From Candidatus Kouleothrix ribensis (GTDB lineage Bacteria; Chloroflexota; Chloroflexia; Chloroflexales; Roseiflexaceae), in contig JADKGW010000001.1 in the NCBI GenBank assembly GCA_016722075.1, positions 5,394,001 to 5,458,000 on the forward strand: a stretch of 64,000 nucleotides of DNA. Direction: 5' to 3'. Below the pieces are notes generated by a model. It ran no database searches. It saw nothing but the letters and a program-made list of their open reading frames with translations, and was not told the origin of the DNA. The position numbers and the translations under genes are program-made. Shown piece by piece: positions 7,702 to 14,669 of the stretch (position 1 is the stretch's first letter; every line of letters starts with the position of its first letter).

Positions 7702-9711
7702 TCAGGCGCTGCGCCCCAGCAGCCGTAGCGCGCGCCTGACGATATCGCCGGTCGTCAGCCCATACTGCGCGTAGATCTCTTTGTATGGCGCCGACGCACC
7801 GAATTTCTCGATACTCATCACGTCGCCCTGCGAGCCGACCCAGCGGTGCCAGCCCTGGCCCACGCCGGCCTCGACCGATAGGCGCGCCGTGACACTTGGC
7901 GGCAGCACGCTATCGCGATACGCCTGTGGCTGCTGGTCGAACAGCTCCCAGCTTGGGAAGCTGACCACGCGTGCGCGCACGCCCTGCCGCACAAGCTCGG
8001 CGTGTGCCTCGACTGCCAATGCCAGCTCCGAGCCGGTGGCCATAATGATCAGCTCGGGTGCGCCGTCGGGCGCATCGATCAGCGTATATGCGCCGCGTAG
8101 CGTGCCGGCAGCCGCGCCGATCGCGCTGCGGTCGAAGGTCGGCATCTTCTGGCGGCTGAGCACCAGCGCGGTTGGGCCGTGGGTATGCTCGAGCGCCGCT
8201 TGCCAGGCATAGCTTACTTCATTCGCGTCGCCAGGGCGCAGCACGAGCATATTCGGGATGGCCCGTAGCGAGGCCATGTGCTCGATCGGCTGGTGGGTCG
8301 GCCCATCCTCGCCCAGGCCGATGCTATCGTGCGTGAACACATACACCACCGCGTGGTGCGAGAGCGCCGCAACGCGCATCGCCCCGCGCATATAGTCGGC
8401 GAATGTGAAGAAGGTGCCGCCATATGGGCGCGTGCCGCCGTGCGCAGCCATGCCGTTGAGTGCCGCGCCCATGCCGTGCTCGCGTACGCCAAACCAGATC
8501 ACGTTGCTGGCGTAGCTGCCGGGCTGGAAGCTCGCGTCCGTCACCATGGGCGTTTTGGTCGAGCCGGCCAGGTCGGCCGAGCCACCAATCAGCCAGGGGA
8601 TCGGGCCGCGTAGTGCGTCGATCACCTTGCCAGAGGCCTCGCGTGTGGCCAGTTCGGTGCCGGCCGGGAAGCTCGGCAGCGCGTCGATCCAGCCCTCGGG
8701 CAGCTTGCCGGCGAACGCCAGCTCGAACTGGTGGGCCTCGGCGGCATATTCGGCCGCATACTTGGCGAACTGTTCGGCCCAGGCCGCGCGTAGCTTGGCG
8801 CCGCGCTCGCCGGCCGCGCGCATGTGCGCAGCAGCCTCGGGTGGCACCACGAACTGCTTGTCGGGGTCCCATCCATAGTATTGCTTGGTCTTGCGCACCC
8901 CTTCGCCGCCGAGCGGCTCGCCGTGTACCTTGCTGGTGCCAGCCTTAGGGCTGCCAAAGCCGATGATTGTGCGCACTGCGATCAGCGATGGCCGCTGGGT
9001 GTCGGCCTGGGCCTCGCGGATGGCTGCCTCGATCGCGGCCAGGTCGTTGCCGTCGGCCACGCGCAGGGTCTGCCAGCCATAGGCATCGAAGCGCGTGAGC
9101 ACATCTTCGGTGAACGACAGGTTGGTTGGCCCGTCCAGCGAGATCAGGTTGTCGTCGTACAGGTAGATCAGCTTGCCGAGCTTGAGGTGGCCGGCCAGCG
9201 AGGCCGCCTCGGCTGCCACGCCCTCCATCAGGTCGCCGTCGCTGACAATCGCGTAGGTGTAGTGGTCGATCGGCGTGTAGCCGTTGCGGCGATATGCCTC
9301 GGCCTGGTATGCCTCGGCGATGGCCATGCCTACGCCATTGCCGAAGCCCTGGCCGAGCGGGCCGGTGCTCACCTCGACGCCGGGGGTCATGCCGGCTTCG
9401 GGATGCCCAGGTGTCTTCGAGCCCCACTGGCGGAACTGTTTCAGATCATCGAGCGAGAGATCATAGCCGGCCAGGTGCAGCAGGCTGTAGATCAGCATCG
9501 AGCCATGGCCGGGCGATAGGATGAAGCGGTCGCGGTTTGGCCATTGCGGCGCCTGCGGGTCGAAGCGCAAAAAGCGCGACCAGAGCACATAGGCCATGGG
9601 CGCTGCGCCGAGCGGCAGGCCGGGGTGGCCCGAATTTGCCGCTTGTACGCCGTCGATCGAGAGCATGCGGATGGTGTTGACCACTAGCTGGTCGGTATCG
9701 GTGTATGTCAT
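7702..9711 (-). CDS. tkt: transketolase
   Basis: A thiamine-diphosphate enzyme that moves two-carbon units between ketose and aldose phosphates in the pentose-phosphate pathway. Visible motifs: GHPGLPLGAAPM near the N-terminus, the loop SPGHGSMLIYSLLHL, GPLGQGFGNGVGMAIA, and the diphosphate/Mg site GDGDLMEG-like SDGDLMEGVAAEAASLAGH, and the pyrimidine-domain GLGEDGPTHQPIEH. Length 669 residues, normal. I take the ATG at 9711; the open frame continues upstream to a TTG at 9753, but those 14 codons lie in a heptamer repeat array and are not part of the family. It follows tal with only the repeat hairpin (9719-9782) between them, so the two are co-transcribed. Confidence 0.96.
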   Translation of the reverse strand: MTYTDTDQLVVNTIRMLSIDGVQAANSGHPGLPLGAAPMAYVLWSRFLRFDPQAPQWPNRDRFILSPGHGSMLIYSLLHLAGYDLSLDDLKQFRQWGSKTPGHPEAGMTPGVEVSTGPLGQGFGNGVGMAIAEAYQAEAYRRNGYTPIDHYTYAIVSDGDLMEGVAAEAASLAGHLKLGKLIYLYDDNLISLDGPTNLSFTEDVLTRFDAYGWQTLRVADGNDLAAIEAAIREAQADTQRPSLIAVRTIIGFGSPKAGTSKVHGEPLGGEGVRKTKQYYGWDPDKQFVVPPEAAAHMRAAGERGAKLRAAWAEQFAKYAAEYAAEAHQFELAFAGKLPEGWIDALPSFPAGTELATREASGKVIDALRGPIPWLIGGSADLAGSTKTPMVTDASFQPGSYASNVIWFGVREHGMGAALNGMAAHGGTRPYGGTFFTFADYMRGAMRVAALSHHAVVYVFTHDSIGLGEDGPTHQPIEHMASLRAIPNMLVLRPGDANEVSYAWQAALEHTHGPTALVLSRQKMPTFDRSAIGAAAGTLRGAYTLIDAPDGAPELIIMATGSELALAVEAHAELVRQGVRARVVSFPSWELFDQQPQAYRDSVLPPSVTARLSVEAGVGQGWHRWVGSQGDVMSIEKFGASAPYKEIYAQYGLTTGDIVRRALRLLGRSA

Positions 9712-9718
9712 AGCGCAG

Positions 9719-9782
9719 GGTTCTGAGTTTTGAATTTTGAGGTGAGTCGGCAAAACTCACACTCAAAACTTAAAATTCAAAA
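9719..9782. repeat. inverted heptamer arrays in the tal-tkt spacer
   Basis: Units GGTTCTG, AGTTTTG and AATTTTG run from 9719 to 9739; units AACTCAC, ACTCAAA, ACTTAAA and ATTCAAA run in the opposite sense from 9754 to 9781. The halves pair to form a long AT-rich stem-loop centred near 9749 in the intercistronic RNA, ending eight bases before the tkt ATG. It may affect the ratio of the two proteins by mRNA processing or by masking the tkt start. The same design is seen in the metH riboswitch arm. Confidence 0.75.
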
Positions 9783-9792
9783 CGGCTCCTTT

Positions 9793-10440
9793 CTACTGTC
9801 GTGCTCTCCAGTCGGCCAGAAACTGCTCGATACCCCTGTCGGTGAGTGGGTGCTTCATACTCATCTGTAGCACCTTGAATGGGCAGGTCGCAATATCGGC
9901 CCCCGCCAGTGCCGAGTCGATGATATGGCGCGGGTGCCGGATCGATGCCGAGAGCACCAGGGTCTTGATCTCTGGGTCGGTGCGGTAGATCTGGGCGATC
10001 TCGCGGATCAGGGCCATGCCATCGACGCCGGTGTCGTCGACGCGGCCAACAAATGGGCTGATGATGAATGCACCTGCGCGCGCCGCGAACAGTGCCTGGG
10101 CCGCGTTGAAGCATAATGTGACATTTGTGCGGATGCCGTCTTTGGCGAGCTGGTACACCGCCTTGAGGCCCTCGGTGGTGCTGGGTACCTTGATGATTAC
10201 GTTCGGGTGCCACTGCGCATACTCGTGGCCCTCGCGCAGCATGCCCTCAGCGTCGAGCGAGATCGTCTCAGCGCTGATCGGGCCGTCTACCAGTGTGGCG
10301 ATCTCGGAGATTGTGCTCTTGAAATCGGCCCCCTTCTCCCTGGCGATCAGAGTTGGGTTGGTGGTGACGCCGCTTAGAATGCCCCAGCCGGCCGCCTCGC
10401 GAATTTCGTTGATGTTTGCCGTGTCTAGATAGATCTGCAT
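9793..10440 (-). CDS. tal: transaldolase / fructose-6-phosphate aldolase-like, short (type 3B) form
   Basis: A 215-residue single-domain (beta/alpha)8 class I aldolase. N-terminal MQIYLDTANINEI and GVTTNPTLI are family hallmarks; the Schiff-base Lys lies in NVIIKVPSTTEGLKA. Short transaldolases of this kind transfer dihydroxyacetone units between sedoheptulose-7-P and erythrose-4-P, or cleave fructose-6-P; sequence reading alone cannot decide which. The ATG has a good GAAGGAG eight bases upstream. It is the first gene of the tal-tkt operon and its promoter region carries a Crp/Fnr-like palindrome. Confidence 0.95.
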   Translation of the reverse strand: MQIYLDTANINEIREAAGWGILSGVTTNPTLIAREKGADFKSTISEIATLVDGPISAETISLDAEGMLREGHEYAQWHPNVIIKVPSTTEGLKAVYQLAKDGIRTNVTLCFNAAQALFAARAGAFIISPFVGRVDDTGVDGMALIREIAQIYRTDPEIKTLVLSASIRHPRHIIDSALAGADIATCPFKVLQMSMKHPLTDRGIEQFLADWRARQ

Positions 10441-10484
10441 GGTTCGTCACTCCTTCGTTACGCACCTGGCGATGCTGTTGATCT

Positions 10485-10525
10485 ACTATACTATATACTC
10501 CAAAGCACATCGTGATGAAAATCAC
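10485..10525 (-). promoter_or_regulatory. tal promoter with Crp/Fnr-like operator in the -40 position
   Basis: Two overlapping TATAGT elements occur on the minus strand (10490-10485 and 10495-10490) with no acceptable -35 hexamer. Instead, a perfect palindrome GTGAT-N4-ATCAC lies at 10512-10525. Using the downstream -10, transcription would start near 10478 and the palindrome centre would be at about -40.5, the usual place for a class II Crp/Fnr activator. A Crp/Fnr regulator is encoded 2.5 kb away (12834-13511). The link is inferred. Confidence 0.5.
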
Positions 10526-10789
10526 CAAAAGGGGAGTGTTAGCCCTGATCTTTTGGAGGGGCAGGCCCTTATGCTGCGAGAGCTTGCCTATACTTGCGGC
10601 CGATTGGTGATCATGGTTGTGTCGATTATATCACGCCTCTTCGCGTCTGCATCAGTTTCCGCTGGGTGGGCGGGCATAACGATCACCAACATAGAACGGG
10701 GCGATCTGCTGCCCGAAACCATCGCCAGTAGCGTGCGGGCTGGCCTGCATCCCAGGTTGCACGCACCATGAAATACCCAAAATAACCTC

Positions 10790-10818
10790 TTGAAGCGGCC
10801 ATGATTCTGTGCTATAGT
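10790..10818 (+). promoter_or_regulatory. promoter of the sigma factor gene
   Basis: TTGAAG (10790-10795), 17-base spacer, TATAGT (10813-10818). Start expected near 10825, giving a leader of about 43 bases. Confidence 0.75.
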
Positions 10819-10867
10819 GTACTTTGCATAACATGACCAAAGCCGTCTTGATAGAAAGCCGGACCCA

Positions 10868-12016
10868 GTGAACGATACACTCGATCTGCTGTTGTCCATG
10901 GCCCGCGAAAAGCGGCACAACGCCCCCGCGACCAGCTACGACTATCCCCCTCCCTCCGAACAGCTCTCCGACCAGTTTCCAATCAGCGCCGAACAGCAGG
11001 CGGCTGCGCTCCAGATGCTCGAGCAAGCTTCGGCCACATTGGTGCCTGGCTATGCACATGATCCAATCGAAGCTGCCGATCTCGATGCTGAGCTCGATCA
11101 AGAAGGCATTGCAGCCGACGACCCGGTGCGCATCTATCTGCGCGAAATCGGCCGCGTCAACCTGCTCAGCGCACACGAGGAGAGAGTCCTGGCCGAGCGA
11201 GTCGAGCGTGGCGAGTGCGCCGCACAACAGATCGCCGACGGCGATCATGCCGACGGCGAGCGTGCCCAGCTTCAGCGCCTCTCGTGCGAGGGCCAGGCCG
11301 CGCGCGAGCACCTCATCCAGGCCAACTTACGCCTGGTGGTGTCGATCGCAAAGAAATATCTCGGGCGCGGGCTGTCGTTCCTCGATCTGATCCAAGAGGG
11401 TAATATCGGCCTGATGCGCGCGGCCGAGAAGTTCGATTATCATCGCGGCTTCAAGTTCTCGACGTACGCCACCTGGTGGATTCGCCAGGCGATCACCCGC
11501 GCGATTGCCGACCAGAGCCGCACCATCCGATTGCCGGTGCATGTGGGCGAGACGATCAATCGGGTGTTGCGCACGACCAATCGCCTGCAGCAGTCGATGG
11601 AGCACGACCCGACGCCCGACGAGGTAGCGCTCGAGCTGGGCCTGGCGCCCGAGAAGGTGCGCCGCGCGCTTGAGGTTTCGCGGCAGACGGTTTCGCTCGA
11701 GACGCCGGTAGGCGCCGAGGGCGATGCGGTGCTCGGCGACTTCATCGAGGATCGCAGTGGCGCCGCGCCGCTCGAGAGCGCGGCCCAGCATATGCTGCGC
11801 GAGCAGATCGACATCGCGCTCCAAAAGCTGCCCGAGCGCGAGCGCAGGATCATCCAGCTGCGCTACGGCCTGGCCGATGGCCAGTATCGCACGCTCGAGG
11901 AGGTCGGGCGTGAGTTTGGCATCACGCGCGAGCGCATCCGCCAGATCGAGGCGCGTGTGCTGCGTAAGCTGCGCCACCCTGCCTACGGCCGCCACCTGCG
12001 CGGCTACCTAGAGTAA
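10868..12016 (+). CDS. sigA: RNA polymerase sigma-70 factor, SigA/RpoD group
   Basis: A 382-residue primary-type sigma factor. Region 1.2 is DPVRIYLREIGRVNLLSAHEE; region 2 contains ANLRLVVSIAKKYLGRGLSF, the core-binding DLIQEGNIGLMRA and the -10-reading FSTYATWWIRQAITRAI; region 3 follows; region 4.2 (LEEVGREFGITRERIRQIE) reads the -35 element. There is no long acidic region 1.1, as is common outside Proteobacteria. The start is GTG at 10868 with a poor Shine-Dalgarno sequence. The TTGACA/TATAAT-like promoters across this window fit such a factor. It may be one of several group 1/2 sigma factors in the genome; that cannot be told from here. Confidence 0.93.
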   Translation: MNDTLDLLLSMAREKRHNAPATSYDYPPPSEQLSDQFPISAEQQAAALQMLEQASATLVPGYAHDPIEAADLDAELDQEGIAADDPVRIYLREIGRVNLLSAHEERVLAERVERGECAAQQIADGDHADGERAQLQRLSCEGQAAREHLIQANLRLVVSIAKKYLGRGLSFLDLIQEGNIGLMRAAEKFDYHRGFKFSTYATWWIRQAITRAIADQSRTIRLPVHVGETINRVLRTTNRLQQSMEHDPTPDEVALELGLAPEKVRRALEVSRQTVSLETPVGAEGDAVLGDFIEDRSGAAPLESAAQHMLREQIDIALQKLPERERRIIQLRYGLADGQYRTLEEVGREFGITRERIRQIEARVLRKLRHPAYGRHLRGYLE

Positions 12017-12030
12017 GTCGCCCCAACCAA

Positions 12031-12096
12031 TCACGCCGGGCTGTACACGATCGCGCCGCCATGGATGGCGGCGCGATCGTGTACAGCCCGGCGTGA
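12031..12096. terminator. perfect 32-bp inverted repeat between convergent genes
   Basis: Bases 12031-12062 and 12065-12096 are exact reverse complements with a two-base GG loop. The repeat begins 14 bases after the sigma factor stop and ends 11 bases before the stop of the DUF3307 gene, which converges. It lacks a U run on either side and is much longer than a usual terminator. It may act as a two-way transcription stop or mRNA 3' stabiliser. Confidence 0.75.
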
Positions 12097-12107
12097 CCCA
12101 CCGGTAG

Positions 12108-12785
12108 CTACCCGATCAGCGCAGTCAAGGCGCCTACTGTCGCGCCGACACAGAGTATCGCCAGCATGCCGGCCGGCAGGTCGAGCGGGTGGCTCGAGCG
12201 CGGGTGGCGCGCCAGCAGCACGAGGCCGGCCAGCGTCGCCGGCAGCGCGAGTAGCCCGCCAAATATGGTCAGCGATACTACCGATACGCCGGCCAGTAGC
12301 CCGCGCAGGCGTGCCCCGCTCGATAGCGACGCATTTGCAAAGCCAGGGTCGAGCCAGATCATCACGCCGATCGGCGCGGCGAACGCAGCAGTTATGTAGG
12401 CCGAGCCATACAGCGCCAGGTGCGCCAGCGGCGTGGCTTCGAACCCCCACACCAGCGCCGGCGCACGCACCACGCTTAGCACGGCGATCAGCGTCGTGAC
12501 GTGGATCAGCTGGTCGAGCAAGAATGGGCCGATCGGCGGGCCGGGGATGCGGTCGCCATAATGGACTTTGCCCCAGTCGGCCGCGAAATGCACCACAGTG
12601 ATCACAAGCATAGCTGGGATCAGGCGTACAATTGCCTGATCGGCCAGGGTCAGCAAGAGCATGCAGCCTAGCACGATTCCACAGTGGATCAGCAGGCCGT
12701 CGAGCCGCCGCTTGCGCAGCACGAGCCAGTAGGGCTGCAGCACGAAGTCGGCGACGAGGTGTGCAAACAGGAACAGGTAGAGCAT
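12108..12785 (-). CDS. DUF3307-type membrane protein
   Basis: A 225-residue integral membrane protein with about six to seven hydrophobic segments. Motifs HLVADFVLQPYWL near the N-terminus, VHFAADWGKV in the middle and FLLDQLIHV further on are those of the DUF3307 family, whose conserved His/Asp pairs lie at membrane faces and whose function is unknown. The start is the ATG at 12785, preceded by AAGGAG (12798-12793) seven bases away; the longer open frame beginning at 12809 ignores this site. It lies 48 bases downstream of the Crp/Fnr gene on the same strand and may be co-transcribed with it. Confidence 0.85.
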   Translation of the reverse strand: MLYLFLFAHLVADFVLQPYWLVLRKRRLDGLLIHCGIVLGCMLLLTLADQAIVRLIPAMLVITVVHFAADWGKVHYGDRIPGPPIGPFLLDQLIHVTTLIAVLSVVRAPALVWGFEATPLAHLALYGSAYITAAFAAPIGVMIWLDPGFANASLSSGARLRGLLAGVSVVSLTIFGGLLALPATLAGLVLLARHPRSSHPLDLPAGMLAILCVGATVGALTALIG

Positions 12786-12833
12786 ACGATTACTCCTTGT
12801 ATGCAGCACTGCCGCAGATGCCTTGCGCCAGGG

Positions 12834-13511
12834 CTACGACTGCTCGAGCTGAGCAAGGTCGAGTATGCTGATGCGGGCGCGTTCAACGCGGATCACGCCC
12901 TGCTCGCGCAGATGGGCCAGCACGCGATTGACCGTCTCGCGCGTGGTGCCTGAAAGGCTGGCCAGGTCGTCCTGGGTCAGGTGCAGATCGATCCGCAGCG
13001 CGCCGTCGTCGGCGATGCCATAGCGTGCCACGAGCCCGCGCAGCTGCAGCACGACGCGCTGCGCGGCCGATAGGTTTGCAAGCTGCTCGGCCACGGTGTT
13101 GCTCTGGCGCAGCCGCAGCGCCATCACTTCGAGCACCGACGCGGCGATCGGTGGGCAGGCGCTGATCGTGTGTAGGAATGCCGAGCGGTGTAATGTCAGA
13201 GTCAGTGTTTTGCACATGGCCTCGGCGCTAGCCGCACGCGGCTGGCCGTCGAGCAGCGCCATTTCGCCGAAGAAATCGCCCTCGCGAAGCAGCGTGATTG
13301 TGAGCTCCTGGCCGGCTTCGCTGGTGGTGTAGATCCGCACTTGCCCGGCCACAATGATGAACAGTGTGCTGCCGATACTGCCCTGGTGAAAGATCGGCTC
13401 GGCGCGCTGGAAGGCCTGCACGCCGACACTGCGCGCCAATAGCCCAAGCTGGTCGTCGCTCAGTAGCCCGAAGGCAGTAACTTGTTTGAGCAGCTTGCGC
13501 TTGTCCATCAC
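12834..13511 (-). CDS. Crp/Fnr-family transcriptional regulator
   Basis: A 225-residue regulator. The N-terminal cyclic-nucleotide-binding-type beta barrel (about 15-130) carries GSTLFIIVAGQVRIY and the phosphate-binding-cassette-like GDFFGEMALLDGQPRAASA, where E and R match the cAMP-contact positions of true cAMP receptors. A C-helix dimer segment and a winged helix follow (LTQDDLASLSGTTRETVNRVL; recognition helix GTTRETVNRVLAHL). No Fnr-type cysteine cluster is visible at the N-terminus, so it is unlikely to be an oxygen sensor of that kind. Candidate targets with Crp/Fnr-like palindromes are tal (10512-10525) and this gene's own upstream region (13571-13586). Confidence 0.93.
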   Translation of the reverse strand: MMDKRKLLKQVTAFGLLSDDQLGLLARSVGVQAFQRAEPIFHQGSIGSTLFIIVAGQVRIYTTSEAGQELTITLLREGDFFGEMALLDGQPRAASAEAMCKTLTLTLHRSAFLHTISACPPIAASVLEVMALRLRQSNTVAEQLANLSAAQRVVLQLRGLVARYGIADDGALRIDLHLTQDDLASLSGTTRETVNRVLAHLREQGVIRVERARISILDLAQLEQS

Positions 13512-13570
13512 ATCCCTCGCCGCTTATCGCACCCGACAGCGCCATTATAGAAGATCGCTGGCACCACGAC

Positions 13571-13586
13571 TATGATCTTTGTCACG
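13571..13586. promoter_or_regulatory. Crp-like half-conserved palindrome upstream of the Crp/Fnr gene
   Basis: TATGA, six bases and TCACG occur in the spacer between the Crp/Fnr gene and the metallophosphoesterase gene, about 60 bases upstream of the former's ATG. Each arm matches the TGTGA-N6-TCACA pattern at four of five positions. Autoregulation is a guess. Confidence 0.3.
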
Positions 13587-13647
13587 CAGCTCCGATGCTT
13601 GGTAGTCGGGTGGCCGGCAGCTATATTCCGTACTCCTGAAGCTGCGT

Positions 13648-13676
13648 TTGGCAAGCGACCGCCGCTCTGGTATGAT
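13648..13676 (+). promoter_or_regulatory. promoter of the metallophosphoesterase gene, predicts a leaderless mRNA
   Basis: TTGGCA (13648-13653), 17-base spacer, TATGAT (13671-13676). With the usual six-base discriminator, transcription starts at about 13683, exactly at the GTG initiation codon. Confidence 0.65.
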
Positions 13677-13682
13677 TAACCA

Positions 13683-14417
13683 GTGATTTGGACAATATCT
13701 GATCTGCATCTTTCATCGGTCAACCCCAAGCCGATGGACATCTTCGGCGAACGCTGGAAGAACCACCCGCAGCGGGTCGCGGCGGCGTGGCGCGAGCGCG
13801 TGCGCGACGATGATACCGTGCTGGTGGCCGGCGATATCTCGTGGGCGCTCAAGCTGCCCGAGGCACTGCCCGATCTCCAGTGGATCGATGCGCTGCCCGG
13901 CCGCAAGGTGCTCTCGCGCGGCAATCACGATTACTGGTGGGAGAGCGCCGGCCGGGTGCGCCGCCAGCTGCCGCCCTCACTTGCGGTGGTGCAGGGCGAC
14001 GCGCTCGATCTTGGTGTGGCGGTGGTGTGCGGCACTCGCGGCTGGATCACCCCCGAGACGCCCGGCTTCAAGCCGAATGCCGACCAGGTGGTGTATAACC
14101 GCGAGCTGATCCGGCTTGATCTGGCGTTGCAGGCGGCGCGCACACTGGCCGCCGGTACCAAGCCGATCATTGTCATGTTCCACTACCCCCCGTTCCTCGA
14201 TCGGAAACCGACCGAATTCGCCAGAAGAATCGCGCTCAGCGGCGCTGCTGCATGCATCTATGGCCACCTCCACCGCCCGCACGATTGGGCCGTGGCTACC
14301 CAGGGATTGGTCGATGGCGTGTATTACCAGCTGACCGCCTGCGACTACCTGGGCTTTGGCCCGGTGGTGGTGCGCGGCCTCGCTCCCGTCATCCCACCAG
14401 CCGCCCCGGCGCAGTAG
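13683..14417 (+). CDS. calcineurin-like metallophosphoesterase
   Basis: A 244-residue cytosolic phosphoesterase. The dinuclear metal motifs are in order: ISDLHLS at residues 5-11, VAGDISWA, SRGNHDYWW, and the C-terminal FHYPP and GHLHRPHDW. The substrate is unknown; family members act on phosphodiesters, nucleotides or phosphoproteins. It has no signal peptide. Initiation at GTG 13683 is forced by the position of the first motif, and the promoter places the transcript 5' end at or within a base or two of that codon, so translation is probably leaderless. The next gene, gyrA, has its own promoter. Confidence 0.88.
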   Translation: MIWTISDLHLSSVNPKPMDIFGERWKNHPQRVAAAWRERVRDDDTVLVAGDISWALKLPEALPDLQWIDALPGRKVLSRGNHDYWWESAGRVRRQLPPSLAVVQGDALDLGVAVVCGTRGWITPETPGFKPNADQVVYNRELIRLDLALQAARTLAAGTKPIIVMFHYPPFLDRKPTEFARRIALSGAAACIYGHLHRPHDWAVATQGLVDGVYYQLTACDYLGFGPVVVRGLAPVIPPAAPAQ

Positions 14418-14555
14418 GTAGATCAAATCTGCTTTGATCGGGTGCCATTGGTGAGAATCAGGGCGGCCTAGCTGCCCCGCACAGCCCGGTTGAAACCGCA
14501 GGTTTTTGAAGCATATGTAGGTATAAATTTGGTAGAAAATATGTGCTAAAATCAA

Positions 14556-14584
14556 TGGACAAAATCGCGATTTAGCTGTATAAT
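14556..14584 (+). promoter_or_regulatory. gyrA promoter
   Basis: TGGACA (14556-14561), 17-base spacer, consensus TATAAT (14579-14584). Start near 14591, about 80 bases before the ATG; the region from 14500 is distinctly AT-rich. Confidence 0.8.
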
Positions 14585-14669
14585 ACGCAGAGAAACGGGG
14601 TATGCGTTAGGTACGATTTTTCTTCAGCCGGCGGTGTAAAGCCGCCGCTGATCGCGTTTTGGAGGCACC

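Larger units (their letters stand above)
10441..10867. other. 427-bp divergent intergenic region between tal and the sigma factor gene
   Basis: This stretch holds the tal promoter with its palindrome (10485-10525) and the sigma factor promoter (10790-10818). The middle part (about 10530-10780) contains short open frames on both strands but no start with a ribosome site and no codon pattern; I see nothing coding in it. Confidence 0.6.

Noticed and set aside
9712..9753. Longer transketolase start (TTG at 9753)
   Set aside because: The extra 14 codons are heptamer repeat sequence and the conserved protein begins at the ATG at 9711.
10439..10771. 110-residue open frame between tal and sigA
   Set aside because: It overlaps promoters on both strands and shows no codon pattern or ribosome site.
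12065..12499. Open frame starting in the 32-bp palindrome and crossing the DUF3307 gene
   Set aside because: Antisense shadow of a membrane protein gene, Arg/Ala-rich without a ribosome site.
14421..14439. Hairpin GATCAAA/TTTGATC after the metallophosphoesterase gene as terminator
   Set aside because: Only seven pairs and no U run; not listed as a feature.
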